Below are positions 10,736-22,415 of a DNA stretch of 64,000 bases, piece by piece. The notes beneath the pieces were generated by a model that was not told the DNA's origin, ran no database searches, and saw only the letters and a program-made list of their open reading frames with translations. The DNA comes from Tillus elongatus. Taxonomy: Eukaryota > Arthropoda > Insecta > Coleoptera > Cleridae. Position 1 is the first letter of the stretch. The number at the start of each line of letters is the position of its first letter. Both the position numbers and the translations under genes were made by a program. The DNA is taken from assembly GCA_964006375.1 (NCBI GenBank), contig OZ023265.1, positions 11,007,795-11,071,794 on the forward strand. Reading direction: 5' to 3'.

Positions 10736-11939
10736 TGGTTACACTTTATCTTTCTAAAAACCAGTATGTTGTTACCAGCATTTTTTATATGTTTGTTTCA
10801 ATTTTGTTTAAAATCATAACTTTTAACTGTCTTGAAGATGCAACTCTTAATTTCTTGCAAGAAAATTAGATTTTTGTTTCATATTAAAATAATGATGCAG
10901 TTTACATTCGCATAAGAAACATATATTCCTTTAATGGATGGGAATATTAAATATGTTTATTGTCAATTTTGTTACTGAAAAAATTTACCAGCTGGCAACA
11001 TAGCTTAGGTATTTGGAGAAACTCATCAATCCTGCTGTTACTAATGACGCCATGTAGCCTGATCTTTCTGTATCCATCAACAGGCTAAAATTATGCAGCT
11101 GTTTGCTAACAGACGTATCCACCCTCGAGATAGATATAATATCTATCTGCATGTGTAGGAAACTGAGAGAGCCAATTTAGAGAGTGCTTTTCAACACCCT
11201 TCTCGCGAAACTACACCCGGATACTTTCAGTATTATTTCACTTGTGCTGTCAGTAAAATAAATCGAAAGTGAAAGTCTGCCAAGAGTTTTGAGGGGACGA
11301 AAGAGAACTAGTCTCTGAAAATGACAACGTCTAGAGTCGTGCGAGAAGTTTAAAACTCATATTTTACATATATTTTAATATTTATTTATGGAAAAAGAAC
11401 GTAGAATAATACCATTAGATAAAGTTGTACAATTTTGTAAAACTGAATGTCAATGGTAAAACTTTGGTCTTCACTGTTATGTGTATTAAAATTGCATGAT
11501 AGCAGTTTCGCTAATTAAGATTATACATTATATATGTCAAAACATGTCCCCCCCCCACACTATTAAAATTGACGTGTTTCAGCGTTTCTTAAAAAAATAT
11601 TTCTCTGGGCGCAAATCGGTCTGTTTCCTTTTCAATGCGCCACCCTATATAATGATGTTTGATATTCGCAACAGATCTCACCACATGTTTCTAAGTTATA
11701 TTTAATGTTTCAACAAAGAGTGCAGAAAGATCTGCTTTACTTGAACCAAGTTTATTATGGCATGTCAAGTGTTTTACCACCAACAGTTTAACATCAGCTG
11801 TGATTCTCAAAATATGTATCACTTCTTCTCTATATATCTTGTGTCTGAAGCGGTAATAAAAGAAGTATTTATTCTAAGATAGCAGCACTTATATATTTCT
11901 TATATTCAACTAGAAAAAATAGGAAGTTTTGCTCTTTTT
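10736..11939. other. Unassigned AT-rich stretch
   Basis: No gene family recognised. The 69-codon frame at 11496-11705 has no recognisable domain. Confidence 0.5.
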
Positions 11940-12160
11940 TTTGTACTTAGTTTGAGGGCCTGTTGTGTTCTTGTTTATTTAGCATCGACCGATTTTCACG
12001 ACTATGGCGAATTACCAACGTCGTACCTGAACAGACCAAACTGATAATTTTACCGAACCCTCTTCTCTGCTTAGTGAGGCATGGATCTTTTATGTGCCCA
12101 ACATTTTGTAGTATAGAATGCCAATGATGTTACGCTCCCTGTCAATGTAGCATATAACAC
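11940..12160 (+). repeat. Family D repeat (second copy)
   Basis: Diverged counterpart of 5310-5520: CGACTATGGCGAAT, ACCAACGTCG and TTTTATGTGCCCAACATTTTG in the same order. Class unknown. Confidence 0.45.
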
Positions 12161-12257
12161 TAGTTCCAAAATACGTTCAGGGGTGTTTTCCAGAAACGAA
12201 GAAACGAATGGTACATTATTGATAAAGAACAAAGATTGGGGGAGGCGGAGATTTGTT

Positions 12258-12388
12258 TTAGTGAATTTTCGTTAAGAAAATTCACTAATAAAGAGGTAAC
12301 GATCGTGAGACTTTCGAAAATGTTTTTCAAATGGGCACGAATTAGGGTTCCTTGAACCAATATCCAAGGTCCGTTTGAATTTTTCCAA

Positions 12389-12469
<81 letters not shown>

Positions 12470-12541
12470 AAAGCCGTAGGTAAGAATTACGGGACGCAGC
12501 AAGTGCGTTATAGTAGAGAATTTTCGTAAGAATTTTACACT
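12258..12541. mobile_element. Family H composite: hairpin end, TA array and an oppositely oriented TC end
   Basis: The hairpin end with its module runs from 12258, followed by a (TA)n array (about 12391-12462). A TC-end fragment (ACGGGACGCAGCAAGTGCG, 12488-12541) then appears in the opposite orientation to a normal copy. The monomers are absent. This suggests an inversion or the abutment of two truncated copies. Confidence 0.6.
12391..12462. repeat. (TA)n microsatellite
   Basis: About 36 TA units inside the composite family H copy. Confidence 0.95.
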
Positions 12542-12559
12542 ATTATTATACGACATATT

Positions 12560-13760
12560 AGTAAAGTTAACACTTTAAACTTACACAGACCTTAAAGATC
12601 GATTTGAGAGGTGCTAGTACGCGCACATTTGAAGAATTCTTTTGAAAGTGTTACCATCCATATCTCTCTATTATAAAAAATCTTGTGTTCTAACTCCTTT
12701 TGAGAAAAATGCCCAAACCTCAATTTTCTATGGAGCTAAAGAAGTAAATTTAACTATATCTGTAGATACTGTAAGTCCCTTTGAAAGAAACTTGTATTAC
12801 CAATTTCATTAAAGTTGTACAAAAGATTCCCAGAAGGAAACTTAATTCATCTTTAGAAAAGTAAAGTATCTGCCAAATTATAAACGTAGCAGTTATTTTT
12901 CCTTATTAATCGCCAGTAAGATTTCGTTTTAGTCAAACTAATCAAACCGGTTTTTTCAATAACAAGTACAACAATAACAAAATTATAATTGCAGACTCAA
13001 AGGTGACAAACTTATTCAGGCGTTTTAAACAAAAATGAGATATTGTTCAAAACGTATGAAGTCTGTGCATTATTGTTTTTCCAAATGTCAAAATAAAACA
13101 TAAAAAAACATACATTTATCAAACTGGATTCGATCGTGTGCCCTTCTGTTTAGGAGACAATCACGGTAACCCCTGCGCAATCTAGGCACGCGTGAACAAA
13201 GGTTTTATTTGCGTCATACCTTAGATCGACTTTATGCCCGGGATATTATATTCAAAGTATACGTAATTAATTACAGAATTAGTAGAATTACCATTGAAAT
13301 ACATCCCACGACTGTTTCGGTCTTATATGACGTCTTATGTTAAGTTTAAAGATAAAAGAAACTATTTTAGAATCATTTTTATAGACTTGGCTTGATTTTA
13401 TTTACATTTTTAGTAAGTACCTATATTATACAACAGCATATATATCTATGCTGCGCTAAAACTGTATTTGAGGCCGCTCATAAAGCTGCAAATATAGTGT
13501 CTTAATAATTTATTGAATCCCCCAGTTAAATGACATTTACTTGAGAAATTTTTAATTTCATGTCATCTGTCATTTTCCATAATTTCGGCCGAGGTTTCAC
13601 GATTGCTGGTTTGAGTAGCATGTATTATGACTGGTATATATTTAGTTTGGTTATAATGTATGGTTTATACCTGTTGCGTGAATTAATATACGCCTGGCAG
13701 TTAACTACTGTGTCTGACATGCATTGGACTAGGAAATGTCAAGACGCTAGTCGATGCGTC
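12560..13760 (-). repeat. Family B interspersed repeat, copy 1
   Basis: Collinear with 17971-19190, with the split copy at 39065-40545, and with the inverse copy at 58400-59195. Conserved blocks include TTAAACTTACACAGACCTTA at the start, ATCTGCCAAATTATAAACG, CTCAAAGG-GACAAA, and TTTCGGTCTTAT-TGACGTCTTATG. Strand is given by the tRNA-like unit. The 113-codon frame at 13560-13901 is not considered coding. No autonomous coding capacity seen. Confidence 0.7.
13127..13197 (-). ncRNA. Degenerate tRNA-like Pol III unit in family B copy 1
   Basis: The minus strand ends ACGATCGAATCC, matching a Pol III box B (GWTCGANTCC). The box A region is eroded (TAGATTGCGCAGG). Its position equals that of the better preserved unit at 40290-40362. 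Confidence 0.4.
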
Positions 13761-14575
13761 ACTTTTATCAGCTGTCACTTGTCATTTCCGTTTTCGTTTT
13801 TAAAAACCGATCTTGCGCCTGGAGGTTTTGTCAGCTCGTATTCGTCGTCACGTAAGACGTGCGTTTTAATCTCAACTTTTAGATGTTCAAACAAAAATTA
13901 ATTCCTAATTTCAATAAAAGTTGCTACTTTCCGAGTTAATAACACTTCTGATGCCAATGGATCAATCCTTCAACAACAGATGAAGCATGTTCCTTGGACA
14001 TTCAGCTGTATAGTTTTTCAGTCCTGTTTAACAAGACAAGTAAGTAAGTTCGCCATTTTGGCGTTTCTCATGTTTCATAAAACAGTAAAAAATTCGCTTC
14101 TGTTTCAATTCCCATTCATTTAATGAGTTTGATGTTCTCTGAAAGTTTCTTCTCAGCTGCATGGCTTGCTGGTGTTTGTGCTGTTTGCTTTCGGTCCTGT
14201 TGTCTTCGGCTTGAACTTAAAAAATACCCTGCCAAGGGTGAACTTTTTTAGAGAATTTTTGAAGTATTTTTAGGCTTTTATGAGTTTTTAGAGTTAGACT
14301 TATTGTAATTTAAAATCTCAAGACAAATTAGCTTTTCTTGTAGTTCAATTTGACTTGTATTTGTTTCATTTTATTGCATGTAGCAGTTTATGACTGTATA
14401 CCTGTATTCTTTTATAGCTTTGTAGCTTGACATTTTTAATCTTTAACTTTTTGACTTAGTGTTAGGGTTAGCTGTTGTTACCTCATTCTATCTAGTATTC
14501 CTGTGTTGTACCCTCACAGAACTAGCCTACCGGAAAACTCAGTTTTTCTGACAAGCTTTTTGTAAATTCTAGATT
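13761..14575. other. Unassigned stretch leading into a ribozyme-bearing tail
   Basis: No gene recognised. The last 200 bp resemble the region before the motif at 59465 in organisation: T-rich text, an ACAGAACTAGCCTACC or CACAATTGCCTACC block, GAAAAC, then the ribozyme-like motif. The two loci are probably copies of one element. Confidence 0.45.
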
Positions 14576-14617
14576 CCCCTGAGGATGACCTGTTAAAAAG
14601 GGTCGAAACGCGTCGGG
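14576..14617 (+). ncRNA. Hammerhead ribozyme candidate (type I, minimal stem III)
   Basis: The core CUGAGGA (position 7 is variable in hammerheads) is followed by stem II GACC/GGUC with a 10-nt loop. GAAACGCGUC comes next, holding GAA, an ACG/CGU mini stem III and the GUC cleavage site. Stem I is CCC/GGG, extendable to TTCCC/GGGAG. One extra U lies between the core and stem II, as in the related motifs here. Such ribozymes are known from Penelope-like elements and retrozymes. Confidence 0.55.
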
Positions 14618-14639
14618 AGAAGGAATAAAAATATTTGTT

Positions 14640-14997
14640 TGGAAAGAAAAAGCCTTTTTATTCATCACCGAAAGATGACAACCCCAAACATTTTGACGTT
14701 TAGGAACAATAAAAATGTATCGTTTTCAAAAAGTTTTCCACCGTAAAAACTTGAGTTTAAAGGGTGATTAACGAACTCGACCTCGGTTTTCGGCCAAACA
14801 AAATTTTTGCCATGTTTAATTGAAATCAGTTTAGTATTTTTTGAGTTATCGCTCGGATACATACATACACATATAAACATTTTAACGCGCCTTGGTTTTG
14901 GGTTCTAGGGAACAAATTCGCGCTCAAGAAATTTTTCCGAAAGCTTTTCATCGTGACCAATCTATTTGCGAATGTTTCTTAATGAAAATTCGCTAAA
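14640..14997 (+). mobile_element. Family H, variant subfamily, hairpin-end half
   Basis: Monomer with ACGAACTCGACCTCGG and AGTATTTTTTGAGTTATCG, then a short ACATACATACAC tract in place of TA. The module CCTTGGTTTTGGGTTCTAGG follows, and the terminus is CTTAATGAAAATTCGCTAA at 14997. The same subfamily occurs at 19255, 46803 and 57893. Confidence 0.6.
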
Positions 14998-16246
14998 AGG
15001 CGGTAATACTTACAAGTGCCCACACCGTGCGGAGATTTCTGGCAAACAAGGTTGTGGCGCCCTGTTCTGAAGTAAGAAATTGTTGGAATCATTGCATACA
15101 TAGTTAAATAATCATAATAAACCAAGACATAAGCACTGATCTTTTATGTAAACAATTTTTAGACAAATTCTACTGTATTAAATGAATGAAGCAATGAATG
15201 TTTGCAGAAAGAAGTCAAGTTGTAAGTTTCTCACGAGTGTGTGTGAGCTGTGCGACCATGTTTATGAGGAAGCTGGTTTCCGGCTGTTGATGATTTATCA
15301 TTTTTTTCTTCGTGTGTTCATATATGTTCTAAACGATCACTATATCATCTGTTCTGTGTTGTGGGATTGTCTTGTTTTTATTTTCGCCAGTAGATTTGCA
15401 TAATGTTGCTACCGTTGATGATGTCTGTCGTACGGTCTATCTCCATAACAAGAGCATGGTTACGTTTTAGTCTGTGAACCGAACACGACTGCATTGCATC
15501 GTTCGTTAGCTTTTAATTAAGTGCCCCCGCATTTTTCGTGTTTTTGTTGGCATTTATATTGCTCATTGTTTGCCAATTAGATTTTTAACAGGGTTTTCTA
15601 CATTTTTACATAAATACGTGATTTTTTATTAGCTGGGTTTGTATTCAGCGTTGAACATCCTCCGAATGGAAGCAACGTTACCATAATAATAATAATATAA
15701 TATTTAACAGTTAATTATTCGTTTCATGAATACCTACAAGTATTTAATGAAGCAGTCAATTTTTGTGTGTTAGTTTTAGGAAGAAAAAACACTTTATGTT
15801 GCAAATGTATAAGCAGATTCATAAATAAAAATGTGTGTAATTATTTATGGTAAAATTAGATCCCACTCGAAGGACCAAATCGTTTGTTCCGATTAGATTC
15901 GGTACGAAAGATCAAATGGTTTGTTTAGAATGTGTCGACAGGACCAAAATGTTTCAATCAGATTAAAATAAGTGGGTTAGATTGATTAGTTTTGAAATAC
16001 TAAAATGGCGGTAGAAATTACTGCGTTCATATAACTCAAGAAGCACCAAGGGAAGCGTTATTTGGCGGTGCAGAATTATAATAAACACAGGGGGCGTTAA
16101 AACAACAACTATTTTAATATTAAAAATTTACACAACAATCTGATGGTGGTTACATTGCGATCCAATACTGATTAATGCAAAGAAAGTGACTTATAAAAGT
16201 GACAAAATATGTTAATTGCCATAACCAGCACGTGGAGGATGTGACT
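14998..16246. other. Unassigned stretch
   Basis: No domain or repeat recognised with confidence. A 73-codon frame at 15182-15403 has no similarity I can name. Some phased GGACCAAA-TGTTT text occurs near 15870-15970. Confidence 0.45.
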
Positions 16247-16301
16247 GGTTACTTGGGCCTCCTGGCGGCTGTTGTAGGCTTTAGGCAGGTTGCAGGGTGA
16301 T
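16247..16301 (+). repeat. 55-bp direct repeat, first unit
   Basis: GGTTACTTGGGCCTCCTGG... ending GTTGCAGGGTGAT. A second unit with only a few differences is at 16805-16859, 558 bp downstream and immediately before the RNase H LINE fragment. Confidence 0.8.
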
Positions 16302-16804
16302 AGATTGACGTAACCATCACGTGGTCACTGGTATCTGAGGGCGTCGTCTATGGGGGCCGAAGTTTTCCAGTTTACAAGTGTGGATTTCGATGTCTTTATA
16401 CCGCTTGCAAGTGGTCTAAGCAGTTGATATAGGCAATAGCAAAATAGGTTGAACTCCTTGCAACGTGTCAGTCGTTTGCTGAAAGGTTAGCTCTTGCTAC
16501 ATCGAAATGGACGGACCCCTAAATGGCGAAGAGTATGGTGTAAAATTGTGACTATCTATCAAATGTCAATCGATATTGACTGGCCGCTTGATGATGAAGA
16601 AATATTGACAGCGGGTCAGGTGATCTTTCTAGGATGCCTCGTGATCGCTGGACGACGACGTTAAGTGTTTTATAACCACAACATAATAAACTATTATCCT
16701 GTGGAGGACTACCGCTCACGGGCTAGTAAAAGAGTCTTGGATTTAACCCAGATGTTTCTCTGTGTTGTTGCCGCTTGCCACACTTGCCCCATGGCACCAC
16801 TGTC
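16302..16804. other. 503-bp segment between the direct repeats
   Basis: GC-richer than its surroundings, without a recognised gene or domain. Terminal TG...CA features of an LTR are not evident. Confidence 0.4.
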
Positions 16805-16859
16805 GGTTACTTGGGCCTCCTGGTGGCTGTTGTAGGCGTTAGGGAGGTTGCAGGGTGAT
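16805..16859 (+). repeat. 55-bp direct repeat, second unit
   Basis: Partner of 16247-16301. It ends one base before the LINE 5' breakpoint. The pair might be ends of an unrecognised insertion or an old duplication. Confidence 0.8.
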
Positions 16860-16860
16860 A

Positions 16861-17968
16861 AGAGACAGACTAGCCTGCAATGGTAGACTGACGATCAACA
16901 CAGGCTTCAGGGGCCACTGCAAAATTCAGGAGATCGTGAAGGAGCCCATGCTTGAAATGAGGTCAGACTTCGCGTGCCCGCGAATGTGCAGGGAAAACAA
17001 CTTTGCAGTGGAAATCCCCGACCGCGAGGCATGGCGAGACCACGGGACGCGCTCGTCTGGTTCACGGACGGATCCAGCGGGGAGCGTGCGACGGGGGCAA
17101 GTGTTTATTCGGAAGGACCGAGGGTAAGTCATAGTATTTCCCTCGGAGCCCATGCAACGGTTTTTCAGGCCGAAATGTACGCCATCCTGCACTGCGTGCC
17201 GGAGAACAAGAGGAGGGGCTACACCAACAAGCGGATCCTCATAGCCACAGACAGCCCTTAAGGCACTAAGTAGCCCATGGGTAAATTTCTGGCTGGTGAG
17301 TGAGTGCCGAGAGGAGACGAGCGACCTGGCTGGGCAGAATGAGGTGCCCTCATCTGGGTGCCGGGTAACTCGGGCGTCAAAGGCAATGAAGAAGCTGACA
17401 GTCTCGCGAAGAGAGGGTCAGCAGAACCATTTATGGGACCAGGACCGGCTCTGGGCGTGACAAAGAGAACTGCCAGGGGAGCCTTTAAGTGCTGGGTCAG
17501 AAACCAACACAAGGTGTACTGGGCGGACTGTTCAGGGCTCAGGCGTGGGAAGTCAATAATTGACGGACCGAGTTCAAAGAGAGCTGTGGAGCTGCTAAAT
17601 CTTAGCAGAGGACAGCTCAGAAACACAACAGGTCTCTTGACGGGACACATGGCCGTCAAAGAAACACCTGCATAAAATGGGGCGGTTCGAAGGGGACCTC
17701 GCAAGCAAACTCTGTGGCGAGGGGGGAGGAATCAGCCCAGCACATCTTGTGCGAGTGTAAAGCTCTGGACCACAAAAGAGAACTGATCTACGGTCAGTCT
17801 AGACCGGAGACAAAGCAATATAAAACTTCACCCTACCAATCTCTGTGCAGACAAGTTCAAGGCACAGTGATTTTGGAATGGGTGGAGTAAGACTAAGGGT
17901 ATGCACAATCAACCAAAGGTTGCAGTGCTATCGGGCGGCAAGGCCGCGGACGAGCCCTGAGGGGAAAA
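16861..17968 (+). pseudogene. RNase H-type LINE relic (I/R1-like), 5' truncated, 3' end intact
   Basis: Collinear with 25055-26178. It starts at the LACNGRL coding position, runs through RNase H and the C-terminal zinc-knuckle region, and ends with the characteristic 3' tail (GCGGCAAGGCCGCGG, GAGCCCTGAGGGG, A-tract). RNase H motifs are visible in broken frames: FTDGS near 17065, FQAEMYAI near 17165, ATDS near 17250, and EEADSLAKRG near 17390. Frameshifts lie near 17045, 17260 (loss of the QA codons), 17345 and 17660. The A-tail is followed at once by family B copy 2. Confidence 0.85.
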
Positions 17969-17970
17969 AA

Positions 17971-19190
17971 TAAAATACTTTAAACTTACACAGACCTTAA
18001 AGATAGATTTTAGAGGTCCTAGTACGCGCACATTTGAAGAATTATTTCGGAAGTGTTACCATCCATATCTATCTCTTATCAAAAAAATCTGGTGTTCTAA
18101 CTCCTTTTGAGAAAAGTGCCCAAAACTCAATTGTCTATGAAGCTAAAAAAATCATTTTTCTACATGTGTAGGTAGTGTAAGTCTCTTTAAAAGAAAGTTG
18201 TATTACAAAGTTCATTAAAGTTATAGAAAAGATTTCCTGGGGGAAACTTAATTCATATTTAGAAAAGTAAAGTATCTGCCAAATTATAAACGTAGCAGTT
18301 ATTTTTCCTTCTTAATCTCCAGAATGATTTCGTTTTAGTCAACCTAATCAAACCGTTTTTTTTTTCAAAATCAAAAACAAAATGTCTGCTGATAATTATA
18401 GTTTCAGACTCAAAGGCGACAAAGTTATTTAAGCATTTTAAACAAAAATGAGATCTTGCTCAAAACGTGGGAAATCTGTGCACTATGTTTCGTCAAAAAA
18501 AAGCAAACAAAAAACCATACATTAATCGAGCTGGAATCGATGATGCAACTTTCTTCGAAGAATACAAGCACGCCGCCACTGATCTAACTAAGGATACGTT
18601 AACTAACGTTTTGTTTACATGATACTTGACACCGGCTTCATGCCCGGTATATCATATTAGTATACGTAACAATTAATTACAGAATTAGTAGAATTGCCAT
18701 TGATAAACATTCAACGGCTGTTTCGGTCTTTTATGACGTCTTATGTTTAAATTTAAAGATAAAAGAAACTATTTTTATAGAGCCTTGACTGATGTTGCTT
18801 ACATTTCTACTATATTATGCTACACTTTCAGTCTAAAACCACATCATAATATATCTATGCTGTGTTAAAACTGTAACTGTGGCCGTTCATCATGCTACAA
18901 ATATAGTTCATTTTAAAAATTGTTTGAATCCCCCAGTCAAATAACAATGACTTGGAAAAATTTTTATTTTATGTTGTCTATCATTTGCTATCTTTGTGGC
19001 CGAGATTTTACGATTGTTGGTTCGGGTAGTATGTTTTATGCCTGTTATTTATTTTGTTTGGTTACCGTTGAGGTATGGTTTATACCTGTTGTATAAATCA
19101 ATCTCAGCGCGGCAGTTAACTACTCTGTACGTCAGGCATTGGACTTTAACCACTAAGTCGTTTCAACGTATATCTTAGATTTTAATTTTA
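17971..19190 (-). repeat. Family B interspersed repeat, copy 2
   Basis: Best uninterrupted family B copy. It begins TTTAAACTTACACAGACCTTA directly after the LINE A-tail and continues to the block GCATTGGACTTTAACCACTA near 19140. Near 18380 it holds AACAAAATGTCTGCTGA, the empty-site counterpart of the family H insertion in copy 3. Confidence 0.7.
18533..18597 (-). ncRNA. tRNA-like Pol III unit in family B copy 2
   Basis: The minus strand shows TAGATCAGTGGCGGCG (box A-like), an anticodon-arm-like region, and CATCGATTCCAG (box B-like). The arms are too eroded for a functional tRNA. Confidence 0.45.
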
Positions 19191-19254
19191 ATTTGGAAAA
19201 AACTCTATTGTGTACCAAATTCCTTAATATTCACAATATACGTTTATTTACACA

Positions 19255-19580
19255 GTTACTCTGGTACTTATAAAAATACAGCGTTTTCAAAAATATTTTG
19301 GTGGGAAAAAAATGTCCGTTATAGCTGATATAGGAACTCGTCCGCGGTCTTAACACAATGAAGGTATGTGTCAAGTTTCGTTCAAATCAGTTAAGTATTT
19401 TTTGAGTTATCGTTCGGATACATACAAACACATAAAAATTTTAACGGACCTTGGTTTTGGGCTCTAGGGACCCAAATCCGCGCTTATCCAAAGAAAATTT
19501 TCGAAAAGGTTTAATCGTGACCCCCCCCCTCTCTCTCTCTCTCTCTCTCATACCGAATTTTTCTTAATGAAAATTCGCCT
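19255..19580 (+). mobile_element. Family H, variant subfamily, hairpin-end half
   Basis: Same module order as 14640-14997: AGTATTTTTTGAGTTATCG, ACATACAAACACAT, CCTTGGTTTTGGGCTCTAGG, and terminus CTTAATGAAAATTCGCCTAA. A C8(CT)n tract at 19521-19549 interrupts the terminal module. Confidence 0.6.
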
Positions 19581-19959
19581 AAAAAGTTATAAACCTAATA
19601 TTGAGTATAATGTATTGGAAATAGTTAAGACAGAAATATCGTGGTTTCTCTTTAAGAAAATGTTGCCACAGAAAGTAACTGATTGATGTTTTGTTGAGTT
19701 CTCCTTTCAAGAACTGGTCCATTCATCACACCGCACATTTCAATATCAAGTGCACTTCTCCTTTTAGTAGTAAGGATTCTCTGTTATTAACTGGCAAGCG
19801 AGTGGAGACCGTGCTGGAAACTGTTAGGTTTCCTCTCACTATACACAAAGGGCACAAGCGTCATGAGCTTTGCTCAGTGACATTGATTATATACACCACG
19901 CTCTCTCTCTCCTGATACTCTTACTCTCGTTTGACGTCAGCGCTTGTACAGGTTTTAAT
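19581..19959. other. Unassigned stretch
   Basis: No recognised domain. The 74-codon frame at 19691-19915 is unconvincing. Confidence 0.4.
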
Positions 19960-20345
19960 TTTGATATTAATTTAAAGATTCATGATTTTACTTCCACATC
20001 GTCACGATGTGAAAATATCGCATCGGCGACAAAAATTTTAAAAACATTTTTTCGCTTAAATTTCGTAAAAAATGTCAAAACATATAGAAAATATGATTTG
20101 GGAACGAAACATTTGTCTGTCTGTTTGTAGACACGTTAACTTTAGAACGAATTGAGATATCGTCCTTCAATTTGATATACAGTTAGTACCCGGCAAAGGA
20201 ACGGTACGGATTGGTTTCGTGTAGAATTGCTCTAGGTGGTAGTGGATGAATGGGGGGTAATTTTGTGAAAATTGACATTTTTTCGTTAAAACTCAGGTAA
20301 TATAACGTTTAAGGGTGTGTTTATTAGAAAACTTTCAATTTCATT
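19960..20345 (+). repeat. Family C interspersed repeat, copy 1
   Basis: Matches 23820-24130: TTTTACTTCCACATCGTCAC, TATCGCATCGGCGACAA, AAAACATATAGAAAA, TAACTTTAGAACGAATTGAG, TTGATATACAGTTAG and GTGAAAATTGACATTTTTTC. Terminal features are not clear and the class is unknown. Confidence 0.65.
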
Positions 20346-20396
20346 AAACATCTGGTATTCTGTGGTGAAATTAAAGCGTTTGTTCTGTATATAAGA

Positions 20397-20831
<435 letters not shown>

Positions 20832-21789
20832 TCTGGACGCAGCAAGTGCGTTATGGAAGTGAATTTTCATTAAAATGTTTTTAATAGCAAATATGTTATT
20901 CTAATGCAAGCAGGCATAAATCTGGTTACCTGTATAGCCTATATCATAGAAGCAATGTACCATATTTTATCAAAATAACTTATTGTTTGCAAATGTACAA
21001 AAATTATCCGAAAATAAGCTTAAAATGTTTTCGAGACAATAAACCGTAAGTTAATAGCAAATTGAGTTATTGAAATTTGAAGGATCTAATGAAAATCCGC
21101 TACCAAAACGCACTTACTTCGTCTAGATTTTTTTTTTCTTACCAACATGAAAAATGCCATAATATAAGAGTGTTTGAAACAGGGTTGGCAAAAAACATGT
21201 TTTTTTTTTAAATTTTAAACAAAACAAACTGTTTTTTTTTAATTTGAAACCGTTTTATTTAACGCGTTTTTTATACATGAAATAAAAAACATGTTTTAAA
21301 ACAAACAAAAAACTAAGAATAAAAACGAAATGCCATTTGAAGTTGGGTATATGCGCTAATAAGTTTACCAAGCGACAATGGTAAAATAAAGAAGAAGACT
21401 TACTCTCTTGTGTTTTATGCTTTGCAGGTAGCTGTATGCATGCACAAGGGGAAGGAGAACACCCTGTGTTTGTGGGTGAGGAGGCAGAAACCCTCTTCGA
21501 CCTGGGGGTCCTTCTTCCTCTTCTGCATGCATACATACAATCACACACTCAATGCATGAATCACAATAAATTTGTTATGTTCCGCTTTCTAGTGTATTTT
21601 TTGTTGAGTATATTTCCTGTTTATCAATTTCTTTGTTTTGTTGAGTTTTGTATCCAAATTACTGTATAAATATTTATGATAGAGCTCATGTTTTTGCTTG
21701 TGTTTCTTAACCTTATCTTTTACTGTTGCTAAGTAAATTGAATAATGTTTTATAACTTTTAATAAAAGACTAAACGACTATAATATATT

Positions 21790-21837
21790 ATTCTTATGAA
21801 AATTCACTACCATAACGCACTTGCTGTGTCCCGAACA
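21790..21837 (-). mobile_element. Family H TC-end fragment inside the hAT-like element
   Basis: GAAAATTCACTACCATAACG then CACTTGCTGTGTCCCGA, a solitary TC terminus read on the minus strand. Confidence 0.6.
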
Positions 21838-21957
21838 TTTTTATTATATAAATTTTGAATAAGTTATGTACTATTGTTAAGTTAAAACTCTCCTTCTGCC
21901 TTGGTTAGGTTATTGGTAATGGTAAATTAGTAAAAAAAAAAGCAGGTACGTTGTGGT

Positions 21958-22212
21958 ACCGATTTTCATTAAATGCTTCAAATTTACATAACTCAAATAT
22001 TTACGAGGACAACATACCAACCAATTTCCTCAAAATAGTTGTGTTATTTTTTGAGATGCAATTTTTTTTCGGAACTTTTTTTCGGAATTTTTTTTTTTTT
22101 TAGAAAAATTGGTCCGATAGGAATGGCTAACAAACTCATCTAATCCATTAATAAAAAAAGATTCTTGCTGAGTTTCATCAAAATTAGTTAATAACTTTTT
22201 GAGTTGTCGTGT

Positions 22213-22298
<86 letters not shown>

Positions 22299-22415
22299 AT
22301 ATAAAAATTCAAAAATTCAAGCGGACCTTGGTTTCGGAATTCGCCCTTATTTGAAAAATTTTTGCAGAGTCTCACCATCGATACACGCGATTTTTTAAAA
22401 TAAAAATTCGCTAAT
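21958..22415 (+). mobile_element. Family H variant copy nested in the hAT-like element
   Basis: Contains the TTTCATTAAATGCTTCAAATT module, a monomer (GGCTAACAAACTCATC, TTTTGAGTTGTCG), a (TA)n array (22214-22294), CGGACCTTGGTTTCGG, and a terminus TAAAAATTCGCTAA. The TC terminus itself is missing. Confidence 0.6.
22214..22294. repeat. (TA)n microsatellite
   Basis: About 40 TA units inside the nested family H copy. Confidence 0.95.

Noticed and set aside
12258..12541. Family H as a simple TIR (MITE) transposon because two termini face each other
   Set aside because: Most complete copies have two different ends. Only subfamily II has an internal inverted terminus, and no target duplication was seen at the best-defined insertion.
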